64,000 nucleotides of DNA. Origin: Nocardioides humilatus (GTDB taxonomy: Bacteria; Actinomycetota; Actinomycetes; Propionibacteriales; Nocardioidaceae). The stretch lies in assembly GCF_008373755.1 (NCBI RefSeq), contig NZ_VUJV01000005.1:1-64000 (forward strand), read 5' to 3'. Each line of letters opens with the position of its first letter. Within the stretch, counting starts at the first letter, position 1. The notes beneath the pieces were generated by a model, which saw only the letters and a program-made list of their open reading frames with translations, did no database searches and was not told the origin of the DNA. Shown piece by piece: positions 26,718-35,744 of this stretch. Both the position numbers and the translations under genes were made by a program.

Positions 26718-27673
26718 ATCTGCTCCATGATCGCGAGGACGTTCCGGACGTAGTTCTGCGTCTCCGGGTAGGGCGGGATGCCGTCGTAGCGCAGGACCGC
26801 TCCCGGACCGGCGTTGTAGGCAGCGAGGGCGAGGTCGGTGCGCCCGAAGCGGTCGAGCAGCGAAGCGAGGAGCCGCGCACCGCCGTCGATCGCCTGGGCG
26901 GGGTCGAACGGGTTGTCGACGCCGAGACCGTCGGCGGTGCCCGGCATGAGCTGCATGAGGCCCTGGGCCCCGGCGCTGCTGACGGCCTGGGGGTCGAACC
27001 CCGACTCCTGCTTCGCGACCGCCGCGATGAGGTCGGCCGGCACGCCCGTCCGCGCTGCGGCGGCATTGATGAGGCCGGCGTACGGCGTCCCTGCGGGTAC
27101 CGCGGCCATCGACGTCGAGTTGCGCGGCGCCTGCGACGGGTCGACGTTGAGGGCGGGTTCGTCGAGGATGCGGCGGATGTAGTCCGGGTTCGAGGGGACC
27201 TCGGTGATGCGGACGTCGAGGCCGGTCCGCGGTGCCTCGATCATCTTGCCGTCGCCCAGGTAGATCGCGATGTGGTCGGCGCCGTTGTTGCGGCTGGAGT
27301 TGTCCCACGCGATCAGGTCACCGGGCTGCGCCTCGGCGAGCGACGCCACCGGCGTGCCGGCCCGGGCCTGGTCGGCGGACAGCCGGGGGAGGTCGTAGCC
27401 GAAGTGCTTGTAGACGAGCTGGACGAGGCCGGAGCAGTCGACACCCTGCGGCGACGTCCCGCCCCAGACGTAGGGGACCCCGAGGTACTTCCGTGCCTCG
27501 GCCACGACGTCGGCGCCGCTGACCCGGTCGCTGGTGCCGGCGGCCTGCTCGAGACCGTCGGCGAAGGTCGCCGCGGTCGTGCTGCCCGTCCGCTGGGTGC
27601 TGCTCGTGGTCGCGAACTGCGCGAGCTGGAGCTGGATCTGGCTGATCCGAGCGGTCACGAGGTCGATGCTCAT
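26714..27673 (-). CDS. Bifunctional NlpC/P60 plus lytic transglycosylase cell-wall hydrolase
   Basis: 319 aa. An N-terminal helical region (1-50) precedes an NlpC/P60 domain (about 53-170) with Cys80 in GVDCSGLV and His134 in [12 protein letters not shown]-terminal SLT domain (about 195-315) has the catalytic Glu223 in [23 protein letters not shown] and AYNAGPGAV. It therefore should cut both peptide stems and glycan strands. It sits between fliJ and fliK with four-base overlaps on both sides, so it most likely opens the wall for the flagellar rod, replacing FlgJ. No signal peptide is visible, which suggests export through the flagellar apparatus. Confidence 0.85.
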   Translation of the reverse strand: MSIDLVTARISQIQLQLAQFATTSSTQRTGSTTAATFADGLEQAAGTSDRVSGADVVAEARKYLGVPYVWGGTSPQGVDCSGLVQLVYKHFGYDLPRLSADQARAGTPVASLAEAQPGDLIAWDNSSRNNGADHIAIYLGDGKMIEAPRTGLDVRITEVPSNPDYIRRILDEPALNVDPSQAPRNSTSMAAVPAGTPYAGLINAAAARTGVPADLIAAVAKQESGFDPQAVSSAGAQGLMQLMPGTADGLGVDNPFDPAQAIDGGARLLASLLDRFGRTDLALAAYNAGPGAVLRYDGIPPYPETQNYVRNVLAIMEQM

Positions 27674-28122
27674 CGCTTCGCCTCGCTGTCCGAGGTGCGG
27701 TCGCGGAGCCATCGTTGGGCCGCGATGTCGTCGGCCTCCTTGGCGAGCAGCCGTTCGGCGGCCGTCCGACGCCGCCCGTCTCGCAGCTCGAGGAGCCGCT
27801 CCACGGCGGCCAGCCGCGTGCGGGCGGCCTCCCAGCGCAGTCGCGCCTCCTCGTTGACGACGTCCGCGGTCGCAGCCTGGCGCGCTGCCTCCAGCGATGC
27901 TTCGCCGATCCGCTGGGCGGCGAGGCGCTGGGCGAGCAGCTCTTCCGGCGTCGCCCACGACGTCACCGGGACGGTGGCCAGCATCTCGTTGAGGTCGTCG
28001 ACCCTGCGCCGCTTCTCGCCTGCCTCGACGATGGCGAGCCGCAGACCGATCCGGTCGTCCTGCTCTCGCACACTGCGGACCCGCTGCACCGCGTTGAGTC
28101 CCGCGTCCTCGCGCGCGCTCAC
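27670..28122 (-). CDS. fliJ: Flagellar export protein FliJ
   Basis: 150 aa, almost entirely charged alpha-helix with heptad-like spacing, as expected for the FliJ antiparallel coiled coil. The identification rests on this shape, on length and on position directly after fliI; sequence similarity in the family is low. The GTG at 28122 overlaps the fliI stop (GTGA), and its stop overlaps the hydrolase start (ATGA). FliJ acts as the stalk in the FliI ATPase and escorts chaperones. Confidence 0.75.
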   Translation of the reverse strand: MSAREDAGLNAVQRVRSVREQDDRIGLRLAIVEAGEKRRRVDDLNEMLATVPVTSWATPEELLAQRLAAQRIGEASLEAARQAATADVVNEEARLRWEAARTRLAAVERLLELRDGRRRTAAERLLAKEADDIAAQRWLRDRTSDSEAKR

Positions 28123-29423
28123 GGGAGCACCAGCTCGTGGAGGAGGCGCCAGCCTTCGTCGGTCGCCGTGACGTCGTCCATCGGCTGGCGCAAGAAGGTC
28201 TGGATGCGGGGCAGCCGGGCGATCGCAGCGTCGGCGTCGGCGTCGGCACCGGACACGTAGGCGCCGATCTCGACCAGCTCCCGGACCGAACGGTGCGCGG
28301 CGAGCATCCGGCGCAGCTGGATCGCGTCGGCCTGCTGCGCAGGCGTCGTGACCGCTGAGGTCACCCGCGAGACGGACTCGAGCACGTCGATCGCCGGATA
28401 GTGACCCGCCGTGGCCAGGTCGCGGGACAGCACCACGTGGCCGTCGAGGATCGACCTGGCCGTGTCTCCGATCGGGTCCTGGAGGTCGTCGCCCTCCACG
28501 AGGACGGTGTAGAGGCCGGTGATCGACCCGTGCTCGGAGGTCCCGGCGCGCTCGAGCAGCCGTGGCAGGAGACCGAAGACGCTGGGCGGGTAACCGCGGG
28601 TGGCCGGTGGCTCGCCCGCGGAGAGGCCGATCTCGCGCTGGGCCATGGCGACCCGGGTGAGCGAGTCCATCATCAGCAGCACGTGTCGACCGGTGTCGCG
28701 GAACCACTCGGCGATGCGCGTCGCGACGAAGGCTGCCCGCAGGCGCTCGACGGGAGCCGCGTCGGAGGTGGCGACGACGATGACGGACCGGCGCAGGCCC
28801 TCGTCGCCGAGGTCGCGCTCGATGAACTCGCGGACCTCGCGGCCGCGCTCGCCGACAAGAGCGATGACGTTGACGTCGGCGTCGGTCCCGTGGGCGATCA
28901 TCGACAGCAGCGACGACTTGCCGACACCGGAGCCGGCCATGATGCCGATGCGTTGGCCACGCCCGCACGGCACCAGCGTGTCGAGAGCACGCACGCCGAG
29001 CCCGAGCTGCTGGACGATCCGTGGACGGGACAGCGCCGGCGGTGCGGGGATGTCTACGGGAACCGAGGAGAGGTGGTCGATCGTCTCGCCCCCGTCGACG
29101 GGGTGGCCGAGGCCGTCGAGCACGCGGCCGAGCAGCGCGTCGCCGACCCGGACCTGCAGCGGGCCGCCGGTGGACCGCACCAGGTCGCCGACCCGGGCGC
29201 CCGTCGTACCTCCGAGCGGGAGGCAGACCATGCCGTCGTGGCGGAGCGCGGCCACCTCGGCGAGCAGCGGACCGCCCGCGGTGTCCACGAGGACCAGGTC
29301 ACCGACGGCGGCGGGCACGCCGCGCACGACCATGTGGAGGCCGACGAGCTCGCAGACGGTGCCGAGGGTGAGGGCCCGTGCCGCGTCGAGGGCACGCTCG
29401 AGGGTGAGGTCGGTGATGGTCAT
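28119..29423 (-). CDS. fliI: Flagellum-specific ATPase FliI
   Basis: 434 aa. Walker A GSGVGKS at residues 164-170, Walker B in [10 protein letters not shown], and ATTR-like [14 protein letters not shown] typical of type III ATPases related to F1-beta. It powers unfolding and delivery of export substrates. It overlaps fliH and fliJ by four bases each. Confidence 0.95.
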   Translation of the reverse strand: MTITDLTLERALDAARALTLGTVCELVGLHMVVRGVPAAVGDLVLVDTAGGPLLAEVAALRHDGMVCLPLGGTTGARVGDLVRSTGGPLQVRVGDALLGRVLDGLGHPVDGGETIDHLSSVPVDIPAPPALSRPRIVQQLGLGVRALDTLVPCGRGQRIGIMAGSGVGKSSLLSMIAHGTDADVNVIALVGERGREVREFIERDLGDEGLRRSVIVVATSDAAPVERLRAAFVATRIAEWFRDTGRHVLLMMDSLTRVAMAQREIGLSAGEPPATRGYPPSVFGLLPRLLERAGTSEHGSITGLYTVLVEGDDLQDPIGDTARSILDGHVVLSRDLATAGHYPAIDVLESVSRVTSAVTTPAQQADAIQLRRMLAAHRSVRELVEIGAYVSGADADADAAIARLPRIQTFLRQPMDDVTATDEGWRLLHELVLP

Positions 29424-30145
29424 GCCTGCACCTCGGTGGGAGCGAAGAGAGCCGCGTGCACGCGGCCCATGGCCTGGTCGATCCGGAGGTCGACGACCGA
29501 GCCGTCGGCCTCGACGAGCGCGTCGGCCCTGCCGAGGTGCGGGTCACCGACGATCTCGACGCCGTGGTCGGTCAGCTCGCGCACGGCGGGGTCGGCGGCC
29601 AGCTCGGGGTGGAGCCGGACCCGGACGAGTGGGTGCGTGGGGAGCACGGCGAGCACCCGTCGTACGACGTCGGGGCCGGTCGCGACGGCGACCTCCCGGC
29701 CGACCAGGGCCTCGGTGATCCTCCAGGCGACGTCGGTCGCCTGTCGCTCGACGCGGTCCGCGAGCAGCGCGAGCTGGGCGCGCAGGTCATCGGCCGCGCG
29801 GCTGAGCGCTTCCACCGCGGCGACGTGCTCACCCTCGCGCCGCGTCTCCTCGGCGGCATGCGCGACCGCTTGCTGACGCCGCTCGTCCGCGGCGATGGCG
29901 GCGGCGTCGCGGCGGCCCTGGGCCCACCCGACCGAGTAGCCCTCGGCGGTGGCCGCCGAGCGGACCCGCTCGGCGACGTCGCCGAGGACGCCCTCGGTGA
30001 CCCGATCGCCGAGCAGCGACGCCTCGCCGAGCCGGGTCCAGTGACCCGTGCGCAGCTCCGGAGTGGCGAGCTCGCCGAGGACCCCGACCTGGTCGGCGGT
30101 CAGCACGACGGCACGCTCCCGCCGGTCAGAGGACGTACTCGTCAT
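29420..30145 (-). CDS. fliH: Flagellar assembly protein FliH
   Basis: 241 aa. The N-terminal third is variable, the middle (about 60-120) is a long Ala/Arg/Glu coiled coil with GYSVGWAQGRRDAAA, and the C-terminal half resembles V-type ATPase subunit E (LHPELAADPAVRELTDHGVEIVGDPHLGRADALVEAD). FliH holds FliI at the C-ring. The start overlaps the 3' end of fliG by 20 bases. Confidence 0.85.
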   Translation of the reverse strand: MTSTSSDRRERAVVLTADQVGVLGELATPELRTGHWTRLGEASLLGDRVTEGVLGDVAERVRSAATAEGYSVGWAQGRRDAAAIAADERRQQAVAHAAEETRREGEHVAAVEALSRAADDLRAQLALLADRVERQATDVAWRITEALVGREVAVATGPDVVRRVLAVLPTHPLVRVRLHPELAADPAVRELTDHGVEIVGDPHLGRADALVEADGSVVDLRIDQAMGRVHAALFAPTEVQA

Positions 30146-31154
30146 CGTTGCCCCGGTTGATCATGATCACGCCCTGCTCCTCGAGCTGGCGGATCGTGCG
30201 GATGATGGACTGCTGTGCCTCTTCGGCCTGCGCGAGGCGGACCGGGCCGAGCAGGTCGACCTCTTCGAGGAGGTTCTCGGCTGCGCGCTCGGAGAGGTTG
30301 CCGGTGATCTTGCGGCGGACCTGGTCGCTGACACCCTTGAGTGCAAGAGCGAGCTCCGCGGTGTCGACCTGGCGGAGCACGGTCTGGACCGAGCGGTCGT
30401 CGAGGTTGACGATGTCCTCGAACATGAACATCCGGCTCTTGACCTCGTCGGCCAGCGCTGCGTCGAGTCCTTCCAGGCCCTCGACGATCTGGCGTTCGGT
30501 CGGCCGGTCGGACCGGTTGATGATGTTGACGAGCGGGTCGACACCGCCGACGCGCGACACCTCGGAGGGCTGCAGCATGGAGGAGAGCTTGCGCTCGAGG
30601 ATACCCTCGACCAGGCGGGTGATGTCCGGGCTCGTCCGGTCCATGACGGCGATGCGGTGCGCGACCACCGCCTGCTGCCGGGCCGGCAGCCCGCCGAGGA
30701 GCATCGACGCCTTCTCCGCGGACATGTGAGCGAGGATCAGGGCGATCACTTGGGGGTGCTCGTCGGCGATGAAGCTGCGCAGCTGGGCCGGGTCGGCGCG
30801 GTGCAGGAACTGGAACGGCATCTGTACGGCGGCTGCGTGGAGCCGCTCCATGATCTCGCTGGCGCGCTCGGGCCCGAGCGACTGCTCGAGGAGTTGCTGG
30901 GCGAACCCGAAGCCCCCCTGAGTCACGTGCGCGTGAGCGGTCGCGAGGTCGAGGAACTCCGCGAGGACCGCCTCGGTCTCGGCGGCGGTCACGGTGTCGA
31001 GGCGTGCGATCTCTGCGGAGATCGCCTCGACGTCGGCGTCGCGCAGGTGGCCCAGCACCTCGGCCGCCCGGTCCTTGCCGAGCTGGATGAGGAGGATCGC
31101 CGCCTTGCGGACGCCGATGGCGTCGACGGCCAGCCCGGTGCCTCGCCCGCTCAT
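30126..31154 (-). CDS. fliG: Flagellar motor switch protein FliG
   Basis: 342 aa, normal length. The N-terminal domain contains RKAAILLIQLGKDRAAEVLGHL, the middle domain EHPQVIALILAHMSAEKASMLLGGLP, and the C-terminal torque domain FMFEDIVNLDDRSVQTVLRQVDTAELALALKGVSD, with the charged ridge residues expected to meet MotA. It links the MS-ring (FliF) to FliM/FliN. Its ATG overlaps the fliF stop by four bases. Confidence 0.95.
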   Translation of the reverse strand: MSGRGTGLAVDAIGVRKAAILLIQLGKDRAAEVLGHLRDADVEAISAEIARLDTVTAAETEAVLAEFLDLATAHAHVTQGGFGFAQQLLEQSLGPERASEIMERLHAAAVQMPFQFLHRADPAQLRSFIADEHPQVIALILAHMSAEKASMLLGGLPARQQAVVAHRIAVMDRTSPDITRLVEGILERKLSSMLQPSEVSRVGGVDPLVNIINRSDRPTERQIVEGLEGLDAALADEVKSRMFMFEDIVNLDDRSVQTVLRQVDTAELALALKGVSDQVRRKITGNLSERAAENLLEEVDLLGPVRLAQAEEAQQSIIRTIRQLEEQGVIMINRGNDDEYVL

Positions 31155-32743
31155 CGCGGGTCCACCAGCCAGCCGCGCAGGAGGGCGGCGACGTCCTCAG
31201 GCTGCTTCTCCACCAGAGCCTGCAGCTCGTCCTGGAGCGCCGAGGCCTCGTTGTCGGTCGAGGCTTCGAGGACGGCCATCGCCGGGGCCGGCTCGACCGC
31301 GACGGCCCGAGCGGCCGCGTCGGCGCGGAGCTGCTCGACGACGTAGGTCGTCGCCTTCTCGCGGCGCTTGGCCCGCCGGTGCGCCTGGAACCAGGCCATC
31401 AGGATCAGCAGGGCGATGCCCAGGCTGAGCGCGACGGCCATCAAGATGTTGTTGCGCTCGGTGCGAGCGTCAGCAGCGTCGGCAGCCGCGAGCTCCGCGG
31501 CCGCAGCCTCCTCACCGCTGCGGTCGAACGGGATCTTGCTGACGGCGATCTTGTCGCCGCGCTTGGCGTTGATGCCGATCGCGGCCGCGATGAGGTCGCG
31601 GACGACGCCCTCCTGGACGGAGGCCGCCTTGGTGGCGTCCAAGGCGACGCCGATGTTGATGTTCTGCACGCTGCCCGGCGCTGACTCACGGTGCTCGACG
31701 ACCTCGCCGACCGGGTTGTCCCGGGTCACCTGGGAGTTCTCGTAGGACGCGTCCTCGCCCGAGCCGTTGCCCGTCGGGTCCATCTGGCCGTCCGGCCCGA
31801 CGACGCCGCCGTTGGTGTTGTTGGGGTTGCCCGAGCCGTTGTAGGTCTCGGTGCTGGTCGACTCCGAGATCGGGGGAGTGTTCTTCTCGGGCTTCTGGTA
31901 GGTCCGGGTGTCGGTCACAGCGGTGTCGAAGTTCAGGGTCGCGGTGACGCTCAGGGTCGAGTTGCCGGGTCCAACCACACGGTCGAGCACGCTTTGGATC
32001 TCGGCCCGCAGGCCCTCCTCGTACTCGCGGACGAGGGCGGCCTGGGTGCTGGCCCCGCCGACGCCGTCCTCGGTGTCCGGGCTGGTCAGGACCGTCCCGG
32101 TGGAGTCCGCGACGGTCACGGCCTTGGGGTCGAGACCCTCGATGCTCGAGGCGACCAGGTGGACCACGGCCTGCACCTGCTCCGGGGCGAGCGTGCTGCC
32201 CTGCTCGGTGTCGACCAGCACCGAGGCGGTCGGGTCGGCCGCATCGTCGCTGAACACCTGCTTCTCCGGGATCGAGAGGTGGACCACAGCGTTGTCGACG
32301 CCGTCGATCGCCTCGATCGTCGAGGCGAGCTCGCCCTCCATCGCGCGCTTGAAGTTGGTCTGCTCCTTGAACTCCGAGGTCGTCAGGTCGGAGTTGTCGA
32401 GGATGCTGTAGCCCGAGTCGCCGCCCGCGGGGAGTCCCTGGCCGGAGAGCGCGATCCGCGTGGAGTAGACGTCGGACCGCGGGACCATGACGGTCGATCC
32501 GCCGTCGGTGATCTTGTAGGGGACACCCTCGGCCTCGAGCTCGTCGACGACGGCGCTCGCGTCAGCTCCGGACAGGTCCGTGTAGAGCGGCGCGTAGCTG
32601 GGGGTCGAGACCCAGCGGACGACGAGGAACCCTCCAACGAGGAGGGCTGCCGTTCCGACGATCACGGCCATCCGCTGGCCGATGGACATCGCGAGGAACA
32701 TCTGCCGGGCTCGGTCGAGGCTGCGGTTCATGGTGGTGCGCAT
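31151..32743 (-). CDS. fliF: Flagellar MS-ring protein FliF
   Basis: 530 aa. Two transmembrane helices: about 28-47 (VIVGTAALLVGGFLVVRWVS) and about 437-456 (ILMAVALSLGIALLILMAWF). The large periplasm-side YscJ/FliF domains lie between, with VPYKITDGGSTVMVPRSDVYSTRIALSGQGLP-type ring-building sequence. The C-terminal end binds FliG. The start may be either Met1 or Met5 (MRTTM); Met1 is used. It follows fliE by 14 bases. Confidence 0.95.
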   Translation of the reverse strand: MRTTMNRSLDRARQMFLAMSIGQRMAVIVGTAALLVGGFLVVRWVSTPSYAPLYTDLSGADASAVVDELEAEGVPYKITDGGSTVMVPRSDVYSTRIALSGQGLPAGGDSGYSILDNSDLTTSEFKEQTNFKRAMEGELASTIEAIDGVDNAVVHLSIPEKQVFSDDAADPTASVLVDTEQGSTLAPEQVQAVVHLVASSIEGLDPKAVTVADSTGTVLTSPDTEDGVGGASTQAALVREYEEGLRAEIQSVLDRVVGPGNSTLSVTATLNFDTAVTDTRTYQKPEKNTPPISESTSTETYNGSGNPNNTNGGVVGPDGQMDPTGNGSGEDASYENSQVTRDNPVGEVVEHRESAPGSVQNINIGVALDATKAASVQEGVVRDLIAAAIGINAKRGDKIAVSKIPFDRSGEEAAAAELAAADAADARTERNNILMAVALSLGIALLILMAWFQAHRRAKRREKATTYVVEQLRADAAARAVAVEPAPAMAVLEASTDNEASALQDELQALVEKQPEDVAALLRGWLVDPR

Positions 32744-32757
32744 CGTTGATCGTCGCC

Positions 32758-33108
32758 TCAGACCTGCATGTGCATGATCTCGGAGAACGCCTCGAGGGCC
32801 TTGTTGCGGACCGCGACGGTCAGCTGGGTCGCGACCTGGGCCTCACTCGCTGCGATCGTGTAGTCGTGGATGTTGTCGAGGTCGCCGGTCGCGGCCTGGA
32901 CGGCGAGGCTGTCGGCGCGGTCGGTCAGACCCTCGAGACGGTCGAGACCGTCGAGGAGGAGCGAGCCGAACTCGTGGCCCGATGCGGCGGACGCTGCGGA
33001 TCCCGCGGCGGAGGGGTCGACGCCCGTGGGGCCGGTCGGTCCGGCGACGGGGAAGGTCGCGGCGGTGAAGGCAGCCGGGTTGATGGCTCCGATGGGCATC
33101 GTGGTCAT
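32758..33108 (-). CDS. fliE: Flagellar hook-basal body protein FliE
   Basis: 116 aa. The C-terminal half matches Fli[43 protein letters not shown]-type sequence. The N-terminal 45 residues are Ala/Gly/Pro-rich. FliE joins the MS-ring to the rod. The ATG at 33108 overlaps the flgC stop by one base (TGATG); the longer open frame upstream is a shadow of flgC. Confidence 0.9.
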   Translation of the reverse strand: MTTMPIGAINPAAFTAATFPVAGPTGPTGVDPSAAGSAASAASGHEFGSLLLDGLDRLEGLTDRADSLAVQAATGDLDNIHDYTIAASEAQVATQLTVAVRNKALEAFSEIMHMQV

Positions 33109-33500
33109 CACCGGCCGCCGATCTGGAGAGCGGCCGCGTAGGTGTCCTGCGCCGTCTTGGTGACCTGGACCGATGCCTGGAAACCGCGCTGGGCCATGAT
33201 CAGCTGACTCATCTCGCTCGACATGTCCATCGCAGGTGCTCGCACGAACCCGTCCTCGTCCGCCAGCGGGTTCGCCGGGTCCTGGACCAGGACGCCCTCG
33301 GGGTCGGAGCCGGCGAAGCCGGCGACGTCGACGCCGCCGCCCGCCTGGGACTGGAAGATGACGTAGGTGGCCTGGAACGCCTCGTCGTCGGTCGAGGTGA
33401 TCGTGTTGGCGTTGGCGATGTTGCCGGCGAGCGCGTCCAACCAGGTCTGGTGCGCCCCGAGCGCCGAGTTGGCGATGCTGAGGGCGTCGAAGGCGCTCAT
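33108..33500 (-). CDS. flgC: Flagellar basal-body rod protein FlgC
   Basis: 130 aa. The N-terminal rod motif ([31 protein letters not shown]) and the C-terminal [29 protein letters not shown] segment are diagnostic, given here as two separate stretches. It is a proximal rod subunit. The ATG at 33500 overlaps the flgB stop by four bases. Confidence 0.9.
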   Translation of the reverse strand: MSAFDALSIANSALGAHQTWLDALAGNIANANTITSTDDEAFQATYVIFQSQAGGGVDVAGFAGSDPEGVLVQDPANPLADEDGFVRAPAMDMSSEMSQLIMAQRGFQASVQVTKTAQDTYAAALQIGGR

Positions 33501-33853
33501 CGGGTGCCTGCCGCGGTGCTGACGAGGCCGGCCCGGTCACTGATCGCGCGAGCGACGACCTGGTACTGGTACTGGGTCTGGATCGCCGCGATCGACTCCT
33601 TGCGGAGGTCGACGTTGTTGTCGTTGGCCCCGACCGGAGTGGCGGTGGGCTCGACGCCGATCGACGGGGCGGCGGAGGCGTCACCACGTTCGATGGCGGC
33701 GCGGAGCGAGCTCTCGAAGTCGACGCTCGACGCGCGGAAGTGCGGGGTGTCGACGTTCGCGATGTTGTCGGCGATGACGTTCTGGCGGGTCGACAGCCCG
33801 TTCATGGCTGCGTGCAACGCCAAGCCGACCGGATCGGGTCCGGACAGGATCAC
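33497..33853 (-). CDS. flgB: Flagellar basal-body rod protein FlgB
   Basis: 118 aa. The rod motif [30 protein letters not shown] is the FlgB type. First gene of the long flagellar run. The GTG start at 33853 is preceded by CGGAGGTAA at about nine bases, and a FliA-type promoter lies about 90 bases upstream, so this transcript has a real leader, unlike those of cheR, cheB and fliM. Confidence 0.9.
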   Translation of the reverse strand: MILSGPDPVGLALHAAMNGLSTRQNVIADNIANVDTPHFRASSVDFESSLRAAIERGDASAAPSIGVEPTATPVGANDNNVDLRKESIAAIQTQYQYQVVARAISDRAGLVSTAAGTR

Positions 33854-33945
33854 GACGAATTACCTCCGTGCAGCTGCCACGCCCGAGGTCACGTGGAAGG
33901 GGAGCCAATCCGTCGGCTGGGGTGAGCGATCCTTGCTCGGTGGGC

Positions 33946-33973
33946 TCATCGGCCCTGCGATCGGGGAGCTGAG
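33946..33973 (-). promoter_or_regulatory. FliA-type promoter for the flgB operon
   Basis: Minus strand: CTCA (33973-33970), 16 bases, GCCGATGA (33953-33946). The bases after the -10 (GCCC) match those at the cheA site. Expected transcript start about 33938, leader about 85 bases. Confidence 0.65.
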
Positions 33974-34000
33974 CGATGCCGGGGTCCCGGTCGTGAAATC

Positions 34001-34014
34001 GGGACGATGGTCCC
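34001..34014. promoter_or_regulatory. DosR-like palindrome GGGAC-GATG-GTCCC upstream of flgB promoter
   Basis: Perfect 5-bp arms with a four-base centre, the architecture of the mycobacterial DosR/DevR box core (GGGACT-WW-AGTCCC), although the central base pairs differ from consensus. It lies 28 bases upstream of the CTCA element of the flgB promoter, where an activator could act. Confidence 0.4.
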
Positions 34015-34037
34015 TGCCGGCCTGACCGAACGGAGGA

Positions 34038-34057
34038 GTCGTCTAGATCAAGACGAC
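34038..34057 (-). terminator. Weak hairpin across the stop of the cheR operon
   Basis: GTCGTCT (34038-34044), loop of six, AGACGAC (34051-34057). It spans the stop codon of the last gene in the cheR operon on the minus strand. Seven base pairs and no T-run, so termination is likely to be partial. Confidence 0.35.
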
Positions 34058-34522
34058 GCTGAGGGACCCGGACCCGTAGCCCGCGAGGTCCACCCGGACG
34101 TCCTCACGCCTGCCCAGGGTGAGGGTCTGGATCCGGACCATCGGGTCGAGCGGCGGACCAGCAGCGTGCAGCTGGTAGAGCTTGAGATGGTCGGCGCCCT
34201 CGACGTTGAACATGGACGCCGCGATGTTGAGCACCTCGTAGAGGTTCTCCGACAGCGCGTCCGTCAGCTTGCCGTCGGCGATCGCGTCCTCGGCGGCGCC
34301 GACCGGGATGAGCGCGATGGCCGCGCCGGCGTGGGCCGAGAAGGCGAGGTCGCACGCGATCACGGCACGGATCTGGAGGCTGTCGTCGACGTAGACAGCG
34401 ACGGATGCTGGTGTGTCCGGCCCGGGCGCGAAGGGCGGCGAGGGGGTCAAGGTGACCTCGCGGCCCAGCAGGTCGGACAGCAGGTCACGCAGCTGCTTGG
34501 TCTGGGGCAGGTGGATGTTCAT
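34043..34522 (-). CDS. Unknown protein in the chemotaxis operon, CheC/CheX-like layout
   Basis: 159 aa, no transmembrane segment, family not recognised. Segments GREVTLTPSPPFAP, AVYVDDSLQIRAVIACDLAFSAHAGAAIALIP and DALSENLYEVLNIAASMFNVEGADHLKL alternate strands and helices in a way that recalls a single CheC/CheX repeat, but the E-x2-N catalytic pair is absent (ENLYEVLN has the wrong phase to be confident). It is the last gene after cheR-cheY-cheX-cheY, so it probably modulates CheY signalling or motor output. Confidence 0.55.
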   Translation of the reverse strand: MNIHLPQTKQLRDLLSDLLGREVTLTPSPPFAPGPDTPASVAVYVDDSLQIRAVIACDLAFSAHAGAAIALIPVGAAEDAIADGKLTDALSENLYEVLNIAASMFNVEGADHLKLYQLHAAGPPLDPMVRIQTLTLGRREDVRVDLAGYGSGSLSVVLI

Positions 34523-34534
34523 CGCGGGACGACC

Positions 34535-34894
34535 TCAGAGGACGGCGCGGAGTGCCTCGTCGAAGGCCTCCGGGGTGAACGGCTTGGCAATGAGGAACGC
34601 CGCTCCGGCGGCGGCGGCCCGTTGGCGCATGTCGTCGGAACCCTCGGACGTGACGAAACCGAACGGCACCTGGGAGCCCGACGCCCGTAGCGCCGACAGG
34701 CAGTCGATGCCGGACATCTCGGGCATGTTCCAGTCCGAGAGCACCAGGTCGGGGGCCTCGGAGGCCACCATCTCCAGTGCCATCCGGCCGTTCTCGGCCT
34801 CGACGACGTCGTGGCCCCCGTGACCGGCCTGGCGCAGGGTGCGGATGACGATCTGGCGCATCACGCGGCTGTCGTCGGCGATCAGGATCTTCAT
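34535..34894 (-). CDS. CheY-like single-domain response regulator (second copy)
   Basis: 119 aa receiver domain. Acidic pocket Asp7/Asp8, phosphorylation site Asp54 in SDWNMPEM, Thr/Ser in FVTSEG, and Lys in IAKPFTPE. It differs from the other CheY (35358) at about half of the positions, so it is not a recent duplicate. The start overlaps the cheX stop by four bases; the frame upstream is a shadow. Having two CheY proteins suggests that one drives the motor and the other is a phosphate sink or acts elsewhere. Confidence 0.85.
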   Translation of the reverse strand: MKILIADDSRVMRQIVIRTLRQAGHGGHDVVEAENGRMALEMVASEAPDLVLSDWNMPEMSGIDCLSALRASGSQVPFGFVTSEGSDDMRQRAAAAGAAFLIAKPFTPEAFDEALRAVL

Positions 34895-35361
34895 CGTGGG
34901 CTCCCCGGGCAGTGGACGGTGATCCGGACCGGCTCTCCGGTCCACGTCAGGTCGAGGCGCGCGACCTCGTGGGCATCGGACGGGAAGACCGCCCGCCCCG
35001 CAGCGACGGCCGGCAGCGACAACGAGCTCGGACCGGGCATGAGGCTCTTCACGTTGCCGCCGATCATGTTGACCAGCTCGCCGACCGCGTCGGCGACGTC
35101 GTCGTCCGCGAGAGTCTCGGCGTCGCCGAGGTCGAGCATCACGCGGCTGATCGCCTGCGCGACGTCGTCGGCGAGCTCGACCGTGACAGCGCCCTGCCAT
35201 TCACCGGTCACCGAGACAGCGCCGGACCACACGCTCGCGTCGAGGGGCGTGCCGGGCGGCACCTGCCGCGGGCACAGCGGGTGCTCATAGCCCACGAACG
35301 TCGACCAGACCTCCTCCACGACGGCTTGGAGGTCGGTCAGCTCCGGGGCGAGGGCGGTCAT
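34891..35361 (-). CDS. cheX: CheX-like CheY-P phosphatase
   Basis: 156 aa. The helix DAVGELVNMIGGNVKSLMPG carries Glu95 and Asn98, the E-x2-N pair that CheX uses to attack the CheY aspartyl phosphate. The rest (GAVSVTGEWQGAVTVELADDVAQAISRVML, then strands) fits the CheX/CheC fold. It lies between the two cheY genes with four-base overlaps on both sides. No CheZ, CheC or CheD is seen in the window, so this is the likely signal-termination enzyme. Confidence 0.8.
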   Translation of the reverse strand: MTALAPELTDLQAVVEEVWSTFVGYEHPLCPRQVPPGTPLDASVWSGAVSVTGEWQGAVTVELADDVAQAISRVMLDLGDAETLADDDVADAVGELVNMIGGNVKSLMPGPSSLSLPAVAAGRAVFPSDAHEVARLDLTWTGEPVRITVHCPGSPR

Positions 35362-35741
35362 GCTGGCACCTCGGTGGCACGCAGGCCGAGGAGCTCGAGC
35401 TTGTCGGCGATCGCGTCGGGGGTGAACGGCTTGATGACGTATTCGTGGGCGCCGGCCGCGAGCGCGCGCACGATCTGCTTCTGCTCGCTCTCGGTCGTCA
35501 CCATCATCAGCGTCATCGACCGCCACTCCGGGTTGTCCCGGACCTTGGTGATGAACGTGTAGCCGTCCATCACGGGCATGTTCCAGTCGATGAGGCAGAT
35601 GTCGGGGTTGAAGCCGCTCTCGAGCACGTCGAGGGCCTGTTGGCCGTCTCCTGCCTCGGCGGACTCGAATCCGAGGCCGTTGACGATGCGGCGCAAGATG
35701 CTCCGCATGGCCCGGGAGTCGTCGATGATCAGCGCGCGCAT
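35358..35741 (-). CDS. cheY: Chemotaxis response regulator CheY
   Basis: 127 aa receiver domain. Asp7/Asp8, Asp52 in LIDWNMPVMDG, Thr in MVTTESE, and Lys in YVIKPFTPD are in the canonical CheY positions. It follows cheR by three bases and overlaps cheX. Phospho-CheY should bind FliM to switch rotation. Confidence 0.9.
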   Translation of the reverse strand: MRALIIDDSRAMRSILRRIVNGLGFESAEAGDGQQALDVLESGFNPDICLIDWNMPVMDGYTFITKVRDNPEWRSMTLMMVTTESEQKQIVRALAAGAHEYVIKPFTPDAIADKLELLGLRATEVPA

Positions 35742-35744
35742 GGT

